Under the pieces are notes generated by a model. The model did no database searches, was not told the DNA's origin, and saw only the letters and a list, made by a program, of their open reading frames with translations. 64,000 nucleotides of DNA from Nostoc sp. MS1. GTDB taxonomy: Bacteria; Cyanobacteriota; Cyanobacteriia; Cyanobacteriales; Nostocaceae. Each line of letters opens with the position of its first letter. Within the stretch, counting starts at the first letter, position 1. Below, piece after piece: positions 17,651 through 26,778 of this stretch. The stretch is taken from the NCBI RefSeq assembly GCF_019976755.1, contig NZ_AP023441.1:558001-622000 (forward strand), written 5' to 3'. The position numbers and the translations under genes are program-made.

Positions 17651-18037
17651 TTATAAGCGTAGCATTTCAACATTTTTATTATAACTACTTTGACGATGAA
17701 TGTAGTATTCATAGCTTAATATTTGAGCAAGGTTCTTAACTAACAGAAAACCATCGTCCTTAAGTTTGACAGCCAGCCGCAGTGCATCTGGAGGCGATCG
17801 CCAAGCATTTTGCGAAAAATAACGCTATCTTAGTAATATCTGGCAAATTTCGCCCTCTGGTAGTCTCCTCATATCCCAACTACCTCCCTTGGTAAGTCGC
17901 CTAGCGCCTGTAGCCTAGTAAAAACAGGCAGCTAATACACAAAATCTTATAAAATTCCCAACTGTATACCTAATGCACTAGACTTTTGGACAATTTCTAG
18001 ATTAAACTACACTAAGTTGGTAGGATTATCGGGTTTT
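17651..18037. other. Intergenic region between two small membrane-protein genes
   Basis: 387 bases between divergent genes. It contains one HIP1 octamer near 17795. I see no RNA gene, no repeat family and no clear promoter motif. Confidence 0.5.
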
Positions 18038-18499
18038 ATGGAAAGCGTCCAAAAAGTTGATCAAGAGTTAAGCATAGTAGAAAATGGCACTCAAGAACAG
18101 TCTCAACAGGCTAACCCTGGCGAACTCAAAACAGACATTTTCAAAAAACTCAGAGGCGGATTTTTTCTAGTGTTGGGATATCTTTTATCTCCCTTATGTT
18201 GGTGGAATGACTTGATATTTAATCTGCCTCTCGCCTACGGTTTTGGTTATGTATGCAGTTTATTCTCCGCAAATTTGCTCGTACCTTGTTCAATTGCGGG
18301 GTATTGGATATCGAACGTTATAGGTATTCTGATGATGCAGTTTGGTTCTCAGGATATATTTCAGAAAGAACCTAAAGAACGCAATCTCAAAAAAGAAATA
18401 TTTTCTGGCTTGATATCTTCAACTGTCTATACTTTAGTAATTGTTGCCTTAATTCAGTTGAAAATTCTGGATGCACCTAATTTATTTTCTAATGGCTAA
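18038..18499 (+). CDS. Membrane protein of unknown function
   Basis: 153 residues from the ATG at 18038. A polar N-terminal part (about 1-45, Gln/Glu-rich) is followed by hydrophobic segments (LRGGFFLVLGYLLSPLCWW; LAYGFGYVCSLFSANLLVPC; NVIGILMMQFG; SSTVYTLVIVALIQL), suggesting three or four membrane passes. I do not recognise the family. The frame extends 21 bases upstream to a TTG, but the ATG is the better start. It is a single gene on the plus strand. Confidence 0.65.
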   Translation: MESVQKVDQELSIVENGTQEQSQQANPGELKTDIFKKLRGGFFLVLGYLLSPLCWWNDLIFNLPLAYGFGYVCSLFSANLLVPCSIAGYWISNVIGILMMQFGSQDIFQKEPKERNLKKEIFSGLISSTVYTLVIVALIQLKILDAPNLFSNG

Positions 18500-18651
18500 T
18501 CATTAGTCATTATTTGCATTGTAGTAAGGCTTGTTATTCGTGTCTTTGCGGTAAGAAGATTTGTTTAACCACAGAGACACAAAGGCACAGAGTTAAGAGG
18601 TTTGGAGAGGGGTCACTAGTATACTTTTTGACTTTCCAAGCATCCTCTTAA

Positions 18652-19461
18652 CTACTTTTTATAACCTTTTACAAATTCGCTAAAATCCCAAACCTTTGGA
18701 CTTTCTTTACCAATAATTAAAGGTAAACTGCCATTCCATTTTTCTATAGCTTGTTTTTGCAGCAACTCCGGTGTTAAACCATCACGTAACAAACCATAAG
18801 CCTCAGCCTCACCCTTAGCGATATTCACCTTAGCCTCAGCCTCTTTTGCTGCCTTCAAAGCAATAAATTCAGCGCGTTTTGCCTCTTGTTCTGCAATCTG
18901 TTTTGCTTCCACAGCTTCCCCAAATCTTTCGGAAAAATGTACATGAACTAGAGAAATATCATCCACAGCAATATGATAACTCCCAAGTCTTGTAGAGATT
19001 GCTGCATCTACATTGGATTTTACCTCTCCTCTTTTGGTGATAATTTCTTCTGCTGTATATTGAGCTATCACAGCCTTGAGAACTTCTTCTACGGCTGGGT
19101 TAATAATTCGCTCAACTATATTTGGTAAATCTCCAATTTGTTGAAAAATTAAATTTACTTCTTGGGGGATAATATGCCAATTAAGAGCTACATCAGTGAA
19201 TACATCTTGCAAATCTTTAGAAGATGCTTCCGCAGATATTTGTTGCTTTTGGACGCGCACACTTAATTTTTCTACTGTATTAACTACAGGAATAATCATG
19301 TGCAGACCTTCTCCTAATATTTCCTCCTGAACTTTGCCAAACTCCATTAATACACCGCGTTCCCCTGCGTTGACAATAACAAAAGGTGTGAGAAATATAG
19401 TAATCAAACATAAAAATGCAGTGAGTTTACCAGCATTATTCAAGGTTCTATTTTTATTCAT
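18652..19461 (-). CDS. Prohibitin-like SPFH/Band 7 protein
   Basis: 269 residues. An N-terminal membrane anchor (about 12-30) precedes an SPFH domain (GERGVLMEFGKVQEEILGEGLH through ISLVHVHFSERF), then a charged coiled-coil (about 180-225, with AEQEAKRAEFIALKAAKEAEAKV) and a hydrophobic-aromatic tail. This is the arrangement of prohibitins, which form large ring or cage assemblies around membrane proteases or membrane microdomains. Cyanobacteria have such a protein in the plasma or thylakoid membrane. There are no operon partners. Prohibitin is more likely than stomatin because of the tail and the GERGVLMEFG segment. Confidence 0.9.
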   Translation of the reverse strand: MNKNRTLNNAGKLTAFLCLITIFLTPFVIVNAGERGVLMEFGKVQEEILGEGLHMIIPVVNTVEKLSVRVQKQQISAEASSKDLQDVFTDVALNWHIIPQEVNLIFQQIGDLPNIVERIINPAVEEVLKAVIAQYTAEEIITKRGEVKSNVDAAISTRLGSYHIAVDDISLVHVHFSERFGEAVEAKQIAEQEAKRAEFIALKAAKEAEAKVNIAKGEAEAYGLLRDGLTPELLQKQAIEKWNGSLPLIIGKESPKVWDFSEFVKGYKK

Positions 19462-19594
19462 AACTAGCTCAAATATAGAGGCTAGGGGCTAGAGAAAAAC
19501 CAGATATTTTGATATAACCACTAAGGTTATGCTCAAGAGAATAGATATAATTTACCTTCACCAGCCTCTAGCCTTTACTCTCTGTTCCCTTAAA

Positions 19595-20329
19595 TTACTT
19601 CCCGTAGTAAACCCTAGCATTACTAAATCCCATATTTCGCAGATAGCTGTTCCATTGGTCTGCTTGCGTCCGTTGTGCAAAAGGCCCTACTGCTACGTGT
19701 GGCCCTAGTGGTTGGCTTCTTTCTCTAACGAAACCATATCTTCCTACGGCTACTCTAATTCTGCTGGCAATTCCCGGAAGTTCTTCCGCTTTCGCCGGAA
19801 TCGTCACATAATACCTAGAGCGATCGCTGCTAGAATTATCTCCACCAGGATAGTTTGGTGTTCCATCCCCATCACCGCCGATTCTAGCACCATAAATTCC
19901 CGCGTATTGTAATTCTCTGACTCGTTGTTCAGCATTCGCCTGTCTGGAAAATACTCCCGCCTGGACGACAGAACGACCGTTATATTGCCGGATATAAGCA
20001 CTAGGTTCAATTCGTTTTACTTGTCGTAGAGTCTGGTAACTATTATTTTCTACATAGACAAAATAACGTTGAAAGTTTTGCCCATTTTGATACTGTACTG
20101 GTTGTTGATAGGGCTGATAATCTTGTTGATATTGGTTAAATTCTATTCCCTGCGTTTGGGCGTTGGGAGGTGGCGGTAAAGTTTCAAATACTGCTTGAGT
20201 TAGCAAAAGTCGCTCATCATTTTTAATTTGTGCTTGCGCTGGACTACTACCAGCAACTAGTGTTAGCCAACTGCCTAATAATAAAGGCATTATAGGTAAG
20301 GCGATATATTTTCCAATCTGATTGAGCAT
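19595..20329 (-). CDS. Secreted SPOR-like domain protein
   Basis: 244 residues with a signal peptide (about 1-34, ending SSPAQAQ). A Gln/Tyr/Pro-rich linker (about 60-85) is followed by two SPOR-like repeats: RYFVYVENNSYQTLRQVKRI with VVQAGVFSRQANAEQRVREL, and YYVTIPAKAEELPGIASRI with HVAVGPFAQRTQADQWNSYL. SPOR domains bind glycan strands lacking stem peptides at division septa, so a role in the cell wall or septum is plausible. A run of Gly/Asp/Ser (GGDGDGTPNYPGGDNSSSD) separates the repeats. No adjacent division gene supports a more specific call. Confidence 0.75.
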   Translation of the reverse strand: MLNQIGKYIALPIMPLLLGSWLTLVAGSSPAQAQIKNDERLLLTQAVFETLPPPPNAQTQGIEFNQYQQDYQPYQQPVQYQNGQNFQRYFVYVENNSYQTLRQVKRIEPSAYIRQYNGRSVVQAGVFSRQANAEQRVRELQYAGIYGARIGGDGDGTPNYPGGDNSSSDRSRYYVTIPAKAEELPGIASRIRVAVGRYGFVRERSQPLGPHVAVGPFAQRTQADQWNSYLRNMGFSNARVYYGK

Positions 20330-20724
20330 AGTAGATACAAAATTTATAGATGATTAACCAACACAATTAATTATCTTTAGCTAGATTATCGCGCCTTGGT
20401 GCGAAACAAAATTTATCCCATCAATCAGCAACACCGATGATAATTCTCTTATAACTCTTTTGCTGAGTTGCCAATGCTATGGTTTCCGACCAAAGCGCTT
20501 AACTAATAAGGCTTTGAAGGAATATGTGCTACAATTGAGCAGTTAAAAATTTACTAAGGTATGGGTGGAAAGTAAAACTGTAAGAAATTGGTATAAATCC
20601 TGTTGGGGAATAGCCATAATCTACAGTTTGGTTATCTGCTAAAGAAAAAAGCAAAATTATTATATAGCGTAGATTTTTAAATTGGAAATTCCGCAAAGCG
20701 GTATCTTGTGCAAAGTTCAAAACT
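20330..20724. other. Divergent intergenic region upstream of mnmA
   Basis: 395 bases between the SPOR-like gene (minus) and mnmA (plus). No repeat tract, RNA gene or plausible reading frame is visible. It should carry both promoters. Confidence 0.5.
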
Positions 20725-21780
20725 ATGAAAAAAGTTGTCGTCGGTCTTTCTGGTGGCGTTGACAGTTCCACAGCCGCCGCTATTCTCCATAATCAGGGCT
20801 ATGATGTGATTGGTTTGACTCTTTGGCTAATGAAAGGCAAGGGTCAATGTTGTTCTGAAGGGATGATCGACGCGGCTTCTATCTGTGAACAGTTGGGCAT
20901 TCCCCATGAAGTTGTGGATATGCGGGATGTGTTTCAAACTCATATTGTCGATTATTTAGTAACTGGTTATGGTGCGGGGATCACGCCGTTACCTTGTTCT
21001 CAGTGCAATAAAACGGTGAAGTTCGGCCCAATGGTAGAATATGCCAGGGAAAAATTAGGGTGCGATCGCATCGCTACAGGTCATTATGCCCGTATTAGCT
21101 ACGACGAAGCAAGCGGACGTTACCAACTGTTAAGGGCTGTTGACCGCAACAAAGACCAGACTTATTTCCTATATGATTTGTCTCAGGATTTACTCGCAGC
21201 GTCCCTATTTCCTCTAGGGGAAATGGAAAAGGCTGATACTCGCCGCATTGCTGCGGAATATGGTCTAAAAACAGCCGATAAGCCAGAAAGCCAAGACTTA
21301 TGCTTAGTAGAAAGCAATGGTTCCATGCGAGCTTTCCTAGACAAGTATATCAGCCCCAAAAAAGGCGATATCGTTGACACCACAGGTAAAGTTATAGGTC
21401 AGCATGATGGTGTTCATCATTACACCATTGGGCAACGTAAAGGCTTAGGTATTGCGGCGGCTGAACCACTTTATGTTATTGCCTTGGATGCAGTTAATAA
21501 TAAAGTAGTTGTAGGCGATCGTACTAAAGCAACTCAACCAGAGTGTACAGTCAGCCGCGTCAATTGGGTTTCCATTGCTGAACCATCAACCCCAATTCGC
21601 GCAGCCGTGCAAATTCGCTATCGTTCCGCACCTGAACCTGTGACAATAATTCCTCTAGAAAACTCCCGCGTTCGGTTGGTGTTTGATGAACCCCAGTTCA
21701 GCATTACCCCAGGACAAGCGGCTGTATGGTATGACGGCGATAACGTTCTAGGTGGGGGAATTATTGACCAGTTTAGTTGA
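20725..21780 (+). CDS. mnmA: tRNA-specific 2-thiouridylase MnmA
   Basis: 351 residues, the usual MnmA length. It catalyses 2-thiolation of the wobble uridine (U34) of tRNAs for Lys, Glu and Gln in the cytoplasm, using ATP and sulfur relayed from a cysteine desulfurase. The PP-loop SGGVDSS (residues 9-15) binds ATP. The two conserved catalytic cysteines are visible as C94 in CSQCNK and C193 in SQDLCLV. The central domain (GQRKGLGIA) and the C-terminal beta-barrel follow. It is transcribed alone and ends before a long hairpin at 21832-21875. Confidence 0.96.
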   Translation: MKKVVVGLSGGVDSSTAAAILHNQGYDVIGLTLWLMKGKGQCCSEGMIDAASICEQLGIPHEVVDMRDVFQTHIVDYLVTGYGAGITPLPCSQCNKTVKFGPMVEYAREKLGCDRIATGHYARISYDEASGRYQLLRAVDRNKDQTYFLYDLSQDLLAASLFPLGEMEKADTRRIAAEYGLKTADKPESQDLCLVESNGSMRAFLDKYISPKKGDIVDTTGKVIGQHDGVHHYTIGQRKGLGIAAAEPLYVIALDAVNNKVVVGDRTKATQPECTVSRVNWVSIAEPSTPIRAAVQIRYRSAPEPVTIIPLENSRVRLVFDEPQFSITPGQAAVWYDGDNVLGGGIIDQFS

Positions 21781-21831
21781 ATCTCACCTGGTTTTGCCTG
21801 ATCCCTTGATTCATCATTAGATTCGCAAAAG

Positions 21832-21875
21832 ATATTTGGGTAGGAGCGTACATCTGTACACCCCTACCCAAATAT
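21832..21875. repeat. Long perfect-arm hairpin after mnmA
   Basis: The arms ATATTTGGGTAGG (21832-21844) and CCTACCCAAATAT (21863-21875) are perfect inverted repeats of 13 bases, and further pairing (GTACA/TGTAC) extends inward. It lies between the convergent mnmA and the small gene at 21958. It may act as a bidirectional terminator, but no T-run follows, so a dispersed palindromic repeat is equally likely. Confidence 0.6.
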
Positions 21876-21957
21876 AGTATGCAGACTTGTTGAAATTAGC
21901 TGAGTACTGGGTAAATTACAAGTTTTTTACTCGTAAACTTTCATAATTCCACTAGGT

Positions 21958-22143
21958 TTAATCCTCCCCTTGTGGGATTTTATAAGTCACGGGTTGTCGA
22001 TTATTTGAGACATCGGTTGAATAGTGTGCAATCACAAACACAGGTAGGGTTAGAGTGATTAAAGCGATTAATGTTCCCACAATATCTGCCAAACGATGGG
22101 AGTACGTATCGGAAGGACTGGCAGCCTGGCTATCTGAGTTCAT
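21958..22143 (-). CDS. Small single-helix membrane protein
   Basis: 61 residues from the ATG at 22143 (MNSDSQAASPSDTYSHRLAD). One membrane helix (about residues 21-41, IVGTLIALITLTLPVFVIAHY) follows a polar N-terminus, and a short polar tail ends in KIPQGED. A GTG seven codons upstream (22164) is also open, but the ATG is the more likely start. I believe similar short proteins occur in other cyanobacteria, but I know of no function. Confidence 0.65.
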   Translation of the reverse strand: MNSDSQAASPSDTYSHRLADIVGTLIALITLTLPVFVIAHYSTDVSNNRQPVTYKIPQGED

Positions 22144-22834
22144 ACAAAGTTTAGAATCAATCACGTCTCTTAATTAAATTTGCTCTCTTGTGGAGAGTCT
22201 CTATACTATTTTAACGATTTTTTACTGTCAAAGGTATAGGCGTTAAAAACATGAACCGATTTGCTAGGCATCATATTTGTCGTTTCTTACCTGCTAATTT
22301 CGACACAAAGTTGATGATAAACATTTTCTAGTTATTCTAGTGACCGATTTGTTATGATTCCTAGATATAAATTGTTGTCATTGAGTTAATTTTTGGTTAA
22401 AGAACCAGAATCGAAAGTGATTTACAAGATATTTATACATATTAATTATTAACCTCAATATTAAATAATTGTCAATATTGTAACATCTCGAAATAGTCTA
22501 TTTAAGGTCTGTCTAGCGATTTCACTTATTAGGAATATATAATAAAAATACGAAATCCTACTGAAGATATAAAGTGAGTTTTCAGTACTAAACCGATACA
22601 CAACTAAAGATATAGGAAAATTTAACTAATTAAATGGGTATGATTTGCATTATTATTTTGCTAATTAGAAAAAACACAGATAAATTCGTCAATTTTACTG
22701 GTAATTATTTAGCGATCCCTCCAAAAAGTTTGCGTTCTCAAATTAATTAATGTTCAACGGTAATTGTCAATCTGTATAAAGATAGATATTAGAAAAAATA
22801 ATAACTAATGACTAATGACTAATGACCAATAACT
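22144..22834. other. AT-rich intergenic region with STRR tail
   Basis: About 690 bases without a gene. The main part (22200-22790) is very AT-rich with no structured repeat. At 22800-22832 there are GACTAAT heptamers. No reading frame or RNA gene is supported. Confidence 0.55.
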
Positions 22835-22862
22835 AAAAAAACCGCCACTAGGTTAGGGCGGT
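22835..22862 (-). terminator. Rho-independent-type terminator for the DUF362 gene
   Basis: Read on the minus strand, the stem ACCGCC/GGCGGT (22841-22846 with 22857-22862, ten-base loop) is followed by six or more T. It lies about 125 bases beyond the DUF362 stop codon in the correct orientation. Confidence 0.7.
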
Positions 22863-22986
22863 CTGGTTAAGCAATCGGAGGGTAATCTATAGCCTACTTC
22901 GCTAATCCAAATATTGTTGTAACAGGCTTTGCAGTTGTTTTTGCTCAAAAGCTCAGGATAAACTAAGCTGTCACACAGCTTATAGC

Positions 22987-23958
22987 TTACTGTCTACCAT
23001 AAGCACTCATTGGCTCTTTAATAAAGCGGATATAAAAATGCTTAAACGTAGATTTAATTACACGGGGCATAGCAAAATCGATAGGCATCAACTTGTCTGG
23101 AAGTCGCCAATCATCAATTTTTAATAAATCAGGATGTAAGTTAGGAAACTCGATATCTGCAAGTTCTGGGCAAACCCCTAATCTTTGAGATGCAGCAACA
23201 GTAGGTACTTGATGGGGTGGGACGTTAAGAATCTCAACCATTGCCCTATCTAGGGCGAATACATCTGATGCCGCCGCCAATACACCCAAAGGACGAGGTT
23301 CGCCACCACTAGGCCCATTACCTTCGTGACCGATGATCCCATCTAATATAGTTAAGTCTGGGTTAATTGCCCTAGCTGTTTCCACCAACATTTCCCCAAA
23401 ACGGTTAGCATCTTTGCCTGCTTCCATGTGCCACCATGCCTTCATCTTGCCAGGAACGCAACCAAAAAGATTTTTTACCCCAAGAGTTAAAGTTAACTGC
23501 ATATGCGATTTAACTTTGGGTAAGTTAATTACCACATCGGCTTCTATGGCCTCCTTACTCAGCAGCAGGTGATTAAAGTTTTCGCTGACAGTTTGGTAAC
23601 GCTTGCCGTGAAAATCGATGATTGGTAAATTCAGTTCTTGGATAAGCGGTTGATAACCATTAGCAATAGCAACACCTTTGGCACTACCAAAAGCTGGACT
23701 ATCGCCCAAGAAAGGCTGTCCACCAGCCTCTAGTACCATCTGGGCAACCGCATACACTAGTTCGGCACGGGTAGTACATTCCTTAGTTGGGCGTGAGCCT
23801 GTAAGTAAATTAGGCTTAAGTAAAACACGCTGTCCTGGTTTGACAAAAGCACTCATTCCCCCAAAAGGTTCTAGCAAGGTAACTAGAGATTCCCGCAAAG
23901 CCTGCCGTTCGTAGGAAGTAGCCCGGATGAGGCTGACAGATGATTTTTGATTCTGCAT
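22987..23958 (-). CDS. DUF362 family protein
   Basis: 323 residues of the DUF362 family. Recognisable segments are VLLKPNLLTG near residue 45, AELVYAVAQMVLEAGG, the GDSP motif, VINLPKVKSHMQLTLTLGVKNLFG near 150 and DGIIGHEGNGPSGGEPRPLG near 210. Many DUF362 proteins carry ferredoxin-like cysteine motifs; this one does not, so no Fe-S cluster is predicted. The function is not established. It is transcribed alone, with a terminator downstream. Confidence 0.85.
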   Translation of the reverse strand: MQNQKSSVSLIRATSYERQALRESLVTLLEPFGGMSAFVKPGQRVLLKPNLLTGSRPTKECTTRAELVYAVAQMVLEAGGQPFLGDSPAFGSAKGVAIANGYQPLIQELNLPIIDFHGKRYQTVSENFNHLLLSKEAIEADVVINLPKVKSHMQLTLTLGVKNLFGCVPGKMKAWWHMEAGKDANRFGEMLVETARAINPDLTILDGIIGHEGNGPSGGEPRPLGVLAAASDVFALDRAMVEILNVPPHQVPTVAASQRLGVCPELADIEFPNLHPDLLKIDDWRLPDKLMPIDFAMPRVIKSTFKHFYIRFIKEPMSAYGRQ

Positions 23959-24095
23959 GAGTGATAGATAGCGAGTGATGAAAATGGGATCAAAACTATT
24001 TTCTATCTTTGTATCTCATATGAGGGAGTAGAGGGAGATGAGGGAGATGAGGAAGTGGAGGGAGTAAGGGGAGAATAACAACTGTCAACTGTCAA

Positions 24096-25505
24096 CTAAC
24101 TAAGCGGCAAAATACTACTCATCTGCTCTAAATTTAATACTGTGGCTAATTCGGCTTCCGTCATTAGTCCTTTTTCTAAAACAATTTGTCGCAGAGATTT
24201 CCCTGTTTTTAATGATTCTTTGGCGACATCTGCCGCGTTGAGATAACCGATGTGGGTATTGAGTGCGGTGACTAGGGCTAAACTTCCTTCTGCATAGGCT
24301 AAACATCGTTCCTCATTGGCGGTAATTCCTTGAATACAGCGTTCTGTGAGAGCGGCAATAGTATTACCAAGAATTTCGATGCTGTGAATCAAATCATAAG
24401 CGATTAATGGCATCATCACGTTTAATTCTAATTGTCCAGCTTGGGCAGCAAATGCGATCGCCTGATCATACCCCATCACCTGAAAACACACCATTGATGT
24501 CATCTCTGCCATCACTGGGTTATACTTACCCGGCATAATTGAGGAACCGGGTTGTACGGGTGGTAGTTGAATTTCTTTTAAGCCGGTTTTTGGCCCGGAG
24601 TCCATTAGCCGCAAGTCATGAGAGATTTTCGCTAAATCTTGGGCTAAGTTGCGTAACGAGCCGGAAACGTTAACAAAAGGCGACATACTCTGCATTGCAG
24701 CCATGAGATGAGGTGCGGGTTGCAGTGGGAAATTAAGTAATTCTCCCAATACTTCCACCACACGGGCGCGGTATTTTGGATGGGTATTTAAGCCTGTTCC
24801 CGCCGCACTACCACCTAAACCTAACACCATTAAGTCTCCAGAGGCGGTATAGATGCGGTTTTGGTGTTCTGCTAAGATTTGCGCCCAAGCCGCGAAATTA
24901 TCGCCCAAACGCACAGGAACGGCATCTTGGAGATGGGTTCTACCAGATTTGACGATATTTTGAAATTGTACAGCTTTGCTTTCTAAAGCTGCGATCGCTT
25001 TTTCTAAAGCTGGTTGTAATGTGTTAGTCAGTGCCAGTAAACCACCGATGCGAATTGCTGTGGGAATGACATCGTTGGTGGACTGACCGTAGTTTACATG
25101 ATCATTTGGGCTAACTCGTTTGTAATTGCCCTTCTCCTCACCTAAAATTTCTAAAGCCCGATTTGCTAAGACTTCGTTAACGTTCATGTGGTGAGAAGTC
25201 CCAGCACCAGCTTGATAGACATCAACAACAAACTGATCTCTTAATTTTCCTGCCAGAATTTCATCAATTGCTTGGACAATTGCCTGACTAATATCTTGGG
25301 GAATGCACCCTAGTTCTCCGTTAACAATAGCTGTAGCTTTTTTAATCCAAATACAAGCATCTACGTAAGTAGGTAAGGGCTTAAGTCCACTAATGGGGAA
25401 GTTTTCGATAGCGCGGAGAGTTTGAATACCGTAATATACATCACTAGCGATTTGGCGATCGCCCATTGAATCGCGTTCAATACGAAAATTTGTAGTGTTA
25501 GTCAT
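24096..25505 (-). CDS. aspA: Aspartate ammonia-lyase (aspartase)
   Basis: 469 residues of the fumarase/aspartase superfamily. The signature GSSIMPGKYNPV carries the catalytic serine on its flexible loop, and AGAGTSHHMNVNEVLANRA and SPNDHVNYGQSTNDVIPTA form the other substrate-binding regions. The N-terminus (ERDSMGDRQIASDVYYGIQT) matches aspartase more closely than fumarase C. It would convert L-aspartate to fumarate and ammonia in the cytoplasm. In the signature loop Tyr replaces the usual Val of GKVNP, a conservative-site change worth noting. The gene stands alone, and CAACTGT repeats lie just after its stop. Confidence 0.88.
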   Translation of the reverse strand: MTNTTNFRIERDSMGDRQIASDVYYGIQTLRAIENFPISGLKPLPTYVDACIWIKKATAIVNGELGCIPQDISQAIVQAIDEILAGKLRDQFVVDVYQAGAGTSHHMNVNEVLANRALEILGEEKGNYKRVSPNDHVNYGQSTNDVIPTAIRIGGLLALTNTLQPALEKAIAALESKAVQFQNIVKSGRTHLQDAVPVRLGDNFAAWAQILAEHQNRIYTASGDLMVLGLGGSAAGTGLNTHPKYRARVVEVLGELLNFPLQPAPHLMAAMQSMSPFVNVSGSLRNLAQDLAKISHDLRLMDSGPKTGLKEIQLPPVQPGSSIMPGKYNPVMAEMTSMVCFQVMGYDQAIAFAAQAGQLELNVMMPLIAYDLIHSIEILGNTIAALTERCIQGITANEERCLAYAEGSLALVTALNTHIGYLNAADVAKESLKTGKSLRQIVLEKGLMTEAELATVLNLEQMSSILPLS

Positions 25506-25674
25506 AATTTTGGTTTAGATCATTCCAAGATCCAGATCATGCCATGCAGGCAGACTAAAGACAAATTCGTAATGGGCTAACGCCCCGCTCCGCTAACGTA
25601 ATTAACAAAGCTAGTATAGTCTGACTTTTCGATTTAGGCTAAACTTAGGGGTAAATACGAGCAGGGAAAATATT

Positions 25675-26238
25675 ATGATAAAAACACTAACTCGCCGTAT
25701 CACTTTAGAAGAATTTTTACAGTTACCGGAAACAAAACCAGCAAGTGAATATAGCAACGGCGAAATTATTCAGAAACCTATGCCTCAAGGTAAACATAGT
25801 AGACTACAAATTCAATCAGCTAATGCAATTAACAATGTAGTAGAAAGTCGTAAAATTGCCTTAGCTTTACCAGAATTACGCTGCACTTTTGGAGGACGTT
25901 CTATTGTGCCAAATGTGGCGGTGTTTGCTTGGCAGAGGATTCCCGTTGATGAAAAAGGTAATATTGCCAATGCGTTTAATACATATCCAGATTGGACAAT
26001 TGAAATATTATCACCTGAACAAAGTACAACCAGAGTCATTCGTAATATTTTACATTGTTTAAATCATGGTTCTAGTTTAGGATGGTTAATTGACCCAGAA
26101 GAATCTAGCGTTTTGGTTTATCCTCCAAATCAACAACCAATATATTTAGAAAATGAACAGGATATATTACCTGTACCCGATTTAGTTAAAGATTTACATT
26201 TGACATTGGGGCAATTATTTGATTGGTTGAAATTATAG
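25675..26238 (+). CDS. Uma2 family (DUF820) endonuclease-like protein
   Basis: 187 residues with the PD-(D/E)xK-type fold expected of Uma2 proteins. The typical parts are MTLEEFLQLPE-like opening (ITLEEFLQLPETKPASEY), SNGEIIQKPMPQGKHSRLQ, PNVAVFAWQRIP and the region DWTIEILSPEQSTTRVIRNILHCLNHG followed by LGWLIDPEESSVLVYPP. The family is greatly expanded in cyanobacteria and is annotated as restriction-endonuclease-like; its real function is unclear. It precedes pgsA by 21 bases on the same strand, so co-transcription is possible. Confidence 0.85.
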   Translation: MIKTLTRRITLEEFLQLPETKPASEYSNGEIIQKPMPQGKHSRLQIQSANAINNVVESRKIALALPELRCTFGGRSIVPNVAVFAWQRIPVDEKGNIANAFNTYPDWTIEILSPEQSTTRVIRNILHCLNHGSSLGWLIDPEESSVLVYPPNQQPIYLENEQDILPVPDLVKDLHLTLGQLFDWLKL

Positions 26239-26259
26239 AAACTTTCTCAACCCAAATTC

Positions 26260-26778
26260 ATGACTTTACCAAACTGGATTACCTTCTCTCGCCTTCTTGG
26301 TGTACCATTTTTACTATACGGTTTATACGACTCTACACCGCAGGCTAGGTGGGTGTGTTTGGCTATTTTTTTAGTTGCGGCATTAACTGATTGGTTAGAT
26401 GGTTATTTGGCAAGAAAGCTCAACCAAATTAGTGATTTAGGCAAATTTCTTGACCCATTAGTAGATAAATTTTTAGTATTAGCGCCGTTGTTGGTTTTGG
26501 TGGAACTGGGGAAAATTCCAGCTTGGGGAGTGTTTTTGATTTTAGCGCGGGAATTGGCGATCGCCGGTTGGCGAGTCAATCAAACGCAGATTACCGGGGC
26601 GAACATTTGGGGTAAGCTGAAAACCGTAAGTCAGATAGTTGCGATCGCACTACTAATTGCACCCTTATCATCAGAGTGGCAAATCGCATCTTTGATCGCC
26701 TTTTGGGTTTCTGTTGCTTTAACTTTAATTTCTGGGGTAATTTATCTTTGGCCGCAGAAAGTCAGCACTGTGGAGTAA
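26260..26778 (+). CDS. pgsA: CDP-diacylglycerol-glycerol-3-phosphate 3-phosphatidyltransferase
   Basis: 172 residues with about four to five membrane helices. The CDP-alcohol phosphatidyltransferase motif is complete: D-W-L-D-G-x2-A-R-x8-G-x3-D-x3-D (in DWLDGYLARK through LGKFLDPLVDKF, about residues 45-70). It makes phosphatidylglycerol phosphate, the precursor of PG, which thylakoid photosystems require. Length and motif fit PgsA better than cardiolipin or phosphatidylserine synthases. Its last 54 bases overlap the 3' end of rmlA on the opposite strand. Confidence 0.92.
   Translation: MTLPNWITFSRLLGVPFLLYGLYDSTPQARWVCLAIFLVAALTDWLDGYLARKLNQISDLGKFLDPLVDKFLVLAPLLVLVELGKIPAWGVFLILARELAIAGWRVNQTQITGANIWGKLKTVSQIVAIALLIAPLSSEWQIASLIAFWVSVALTLISGVIYLWPQKVSTVE

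Noticed and set aside
25550..25612. Possible tRNA in the GC-rich stretch GGGCTAACGCCCCGC
   Set aside because: No cloverleaf, T-loop (GTTCRA) or anticodon arm can be drawn; it is a short repeat-like sequence.
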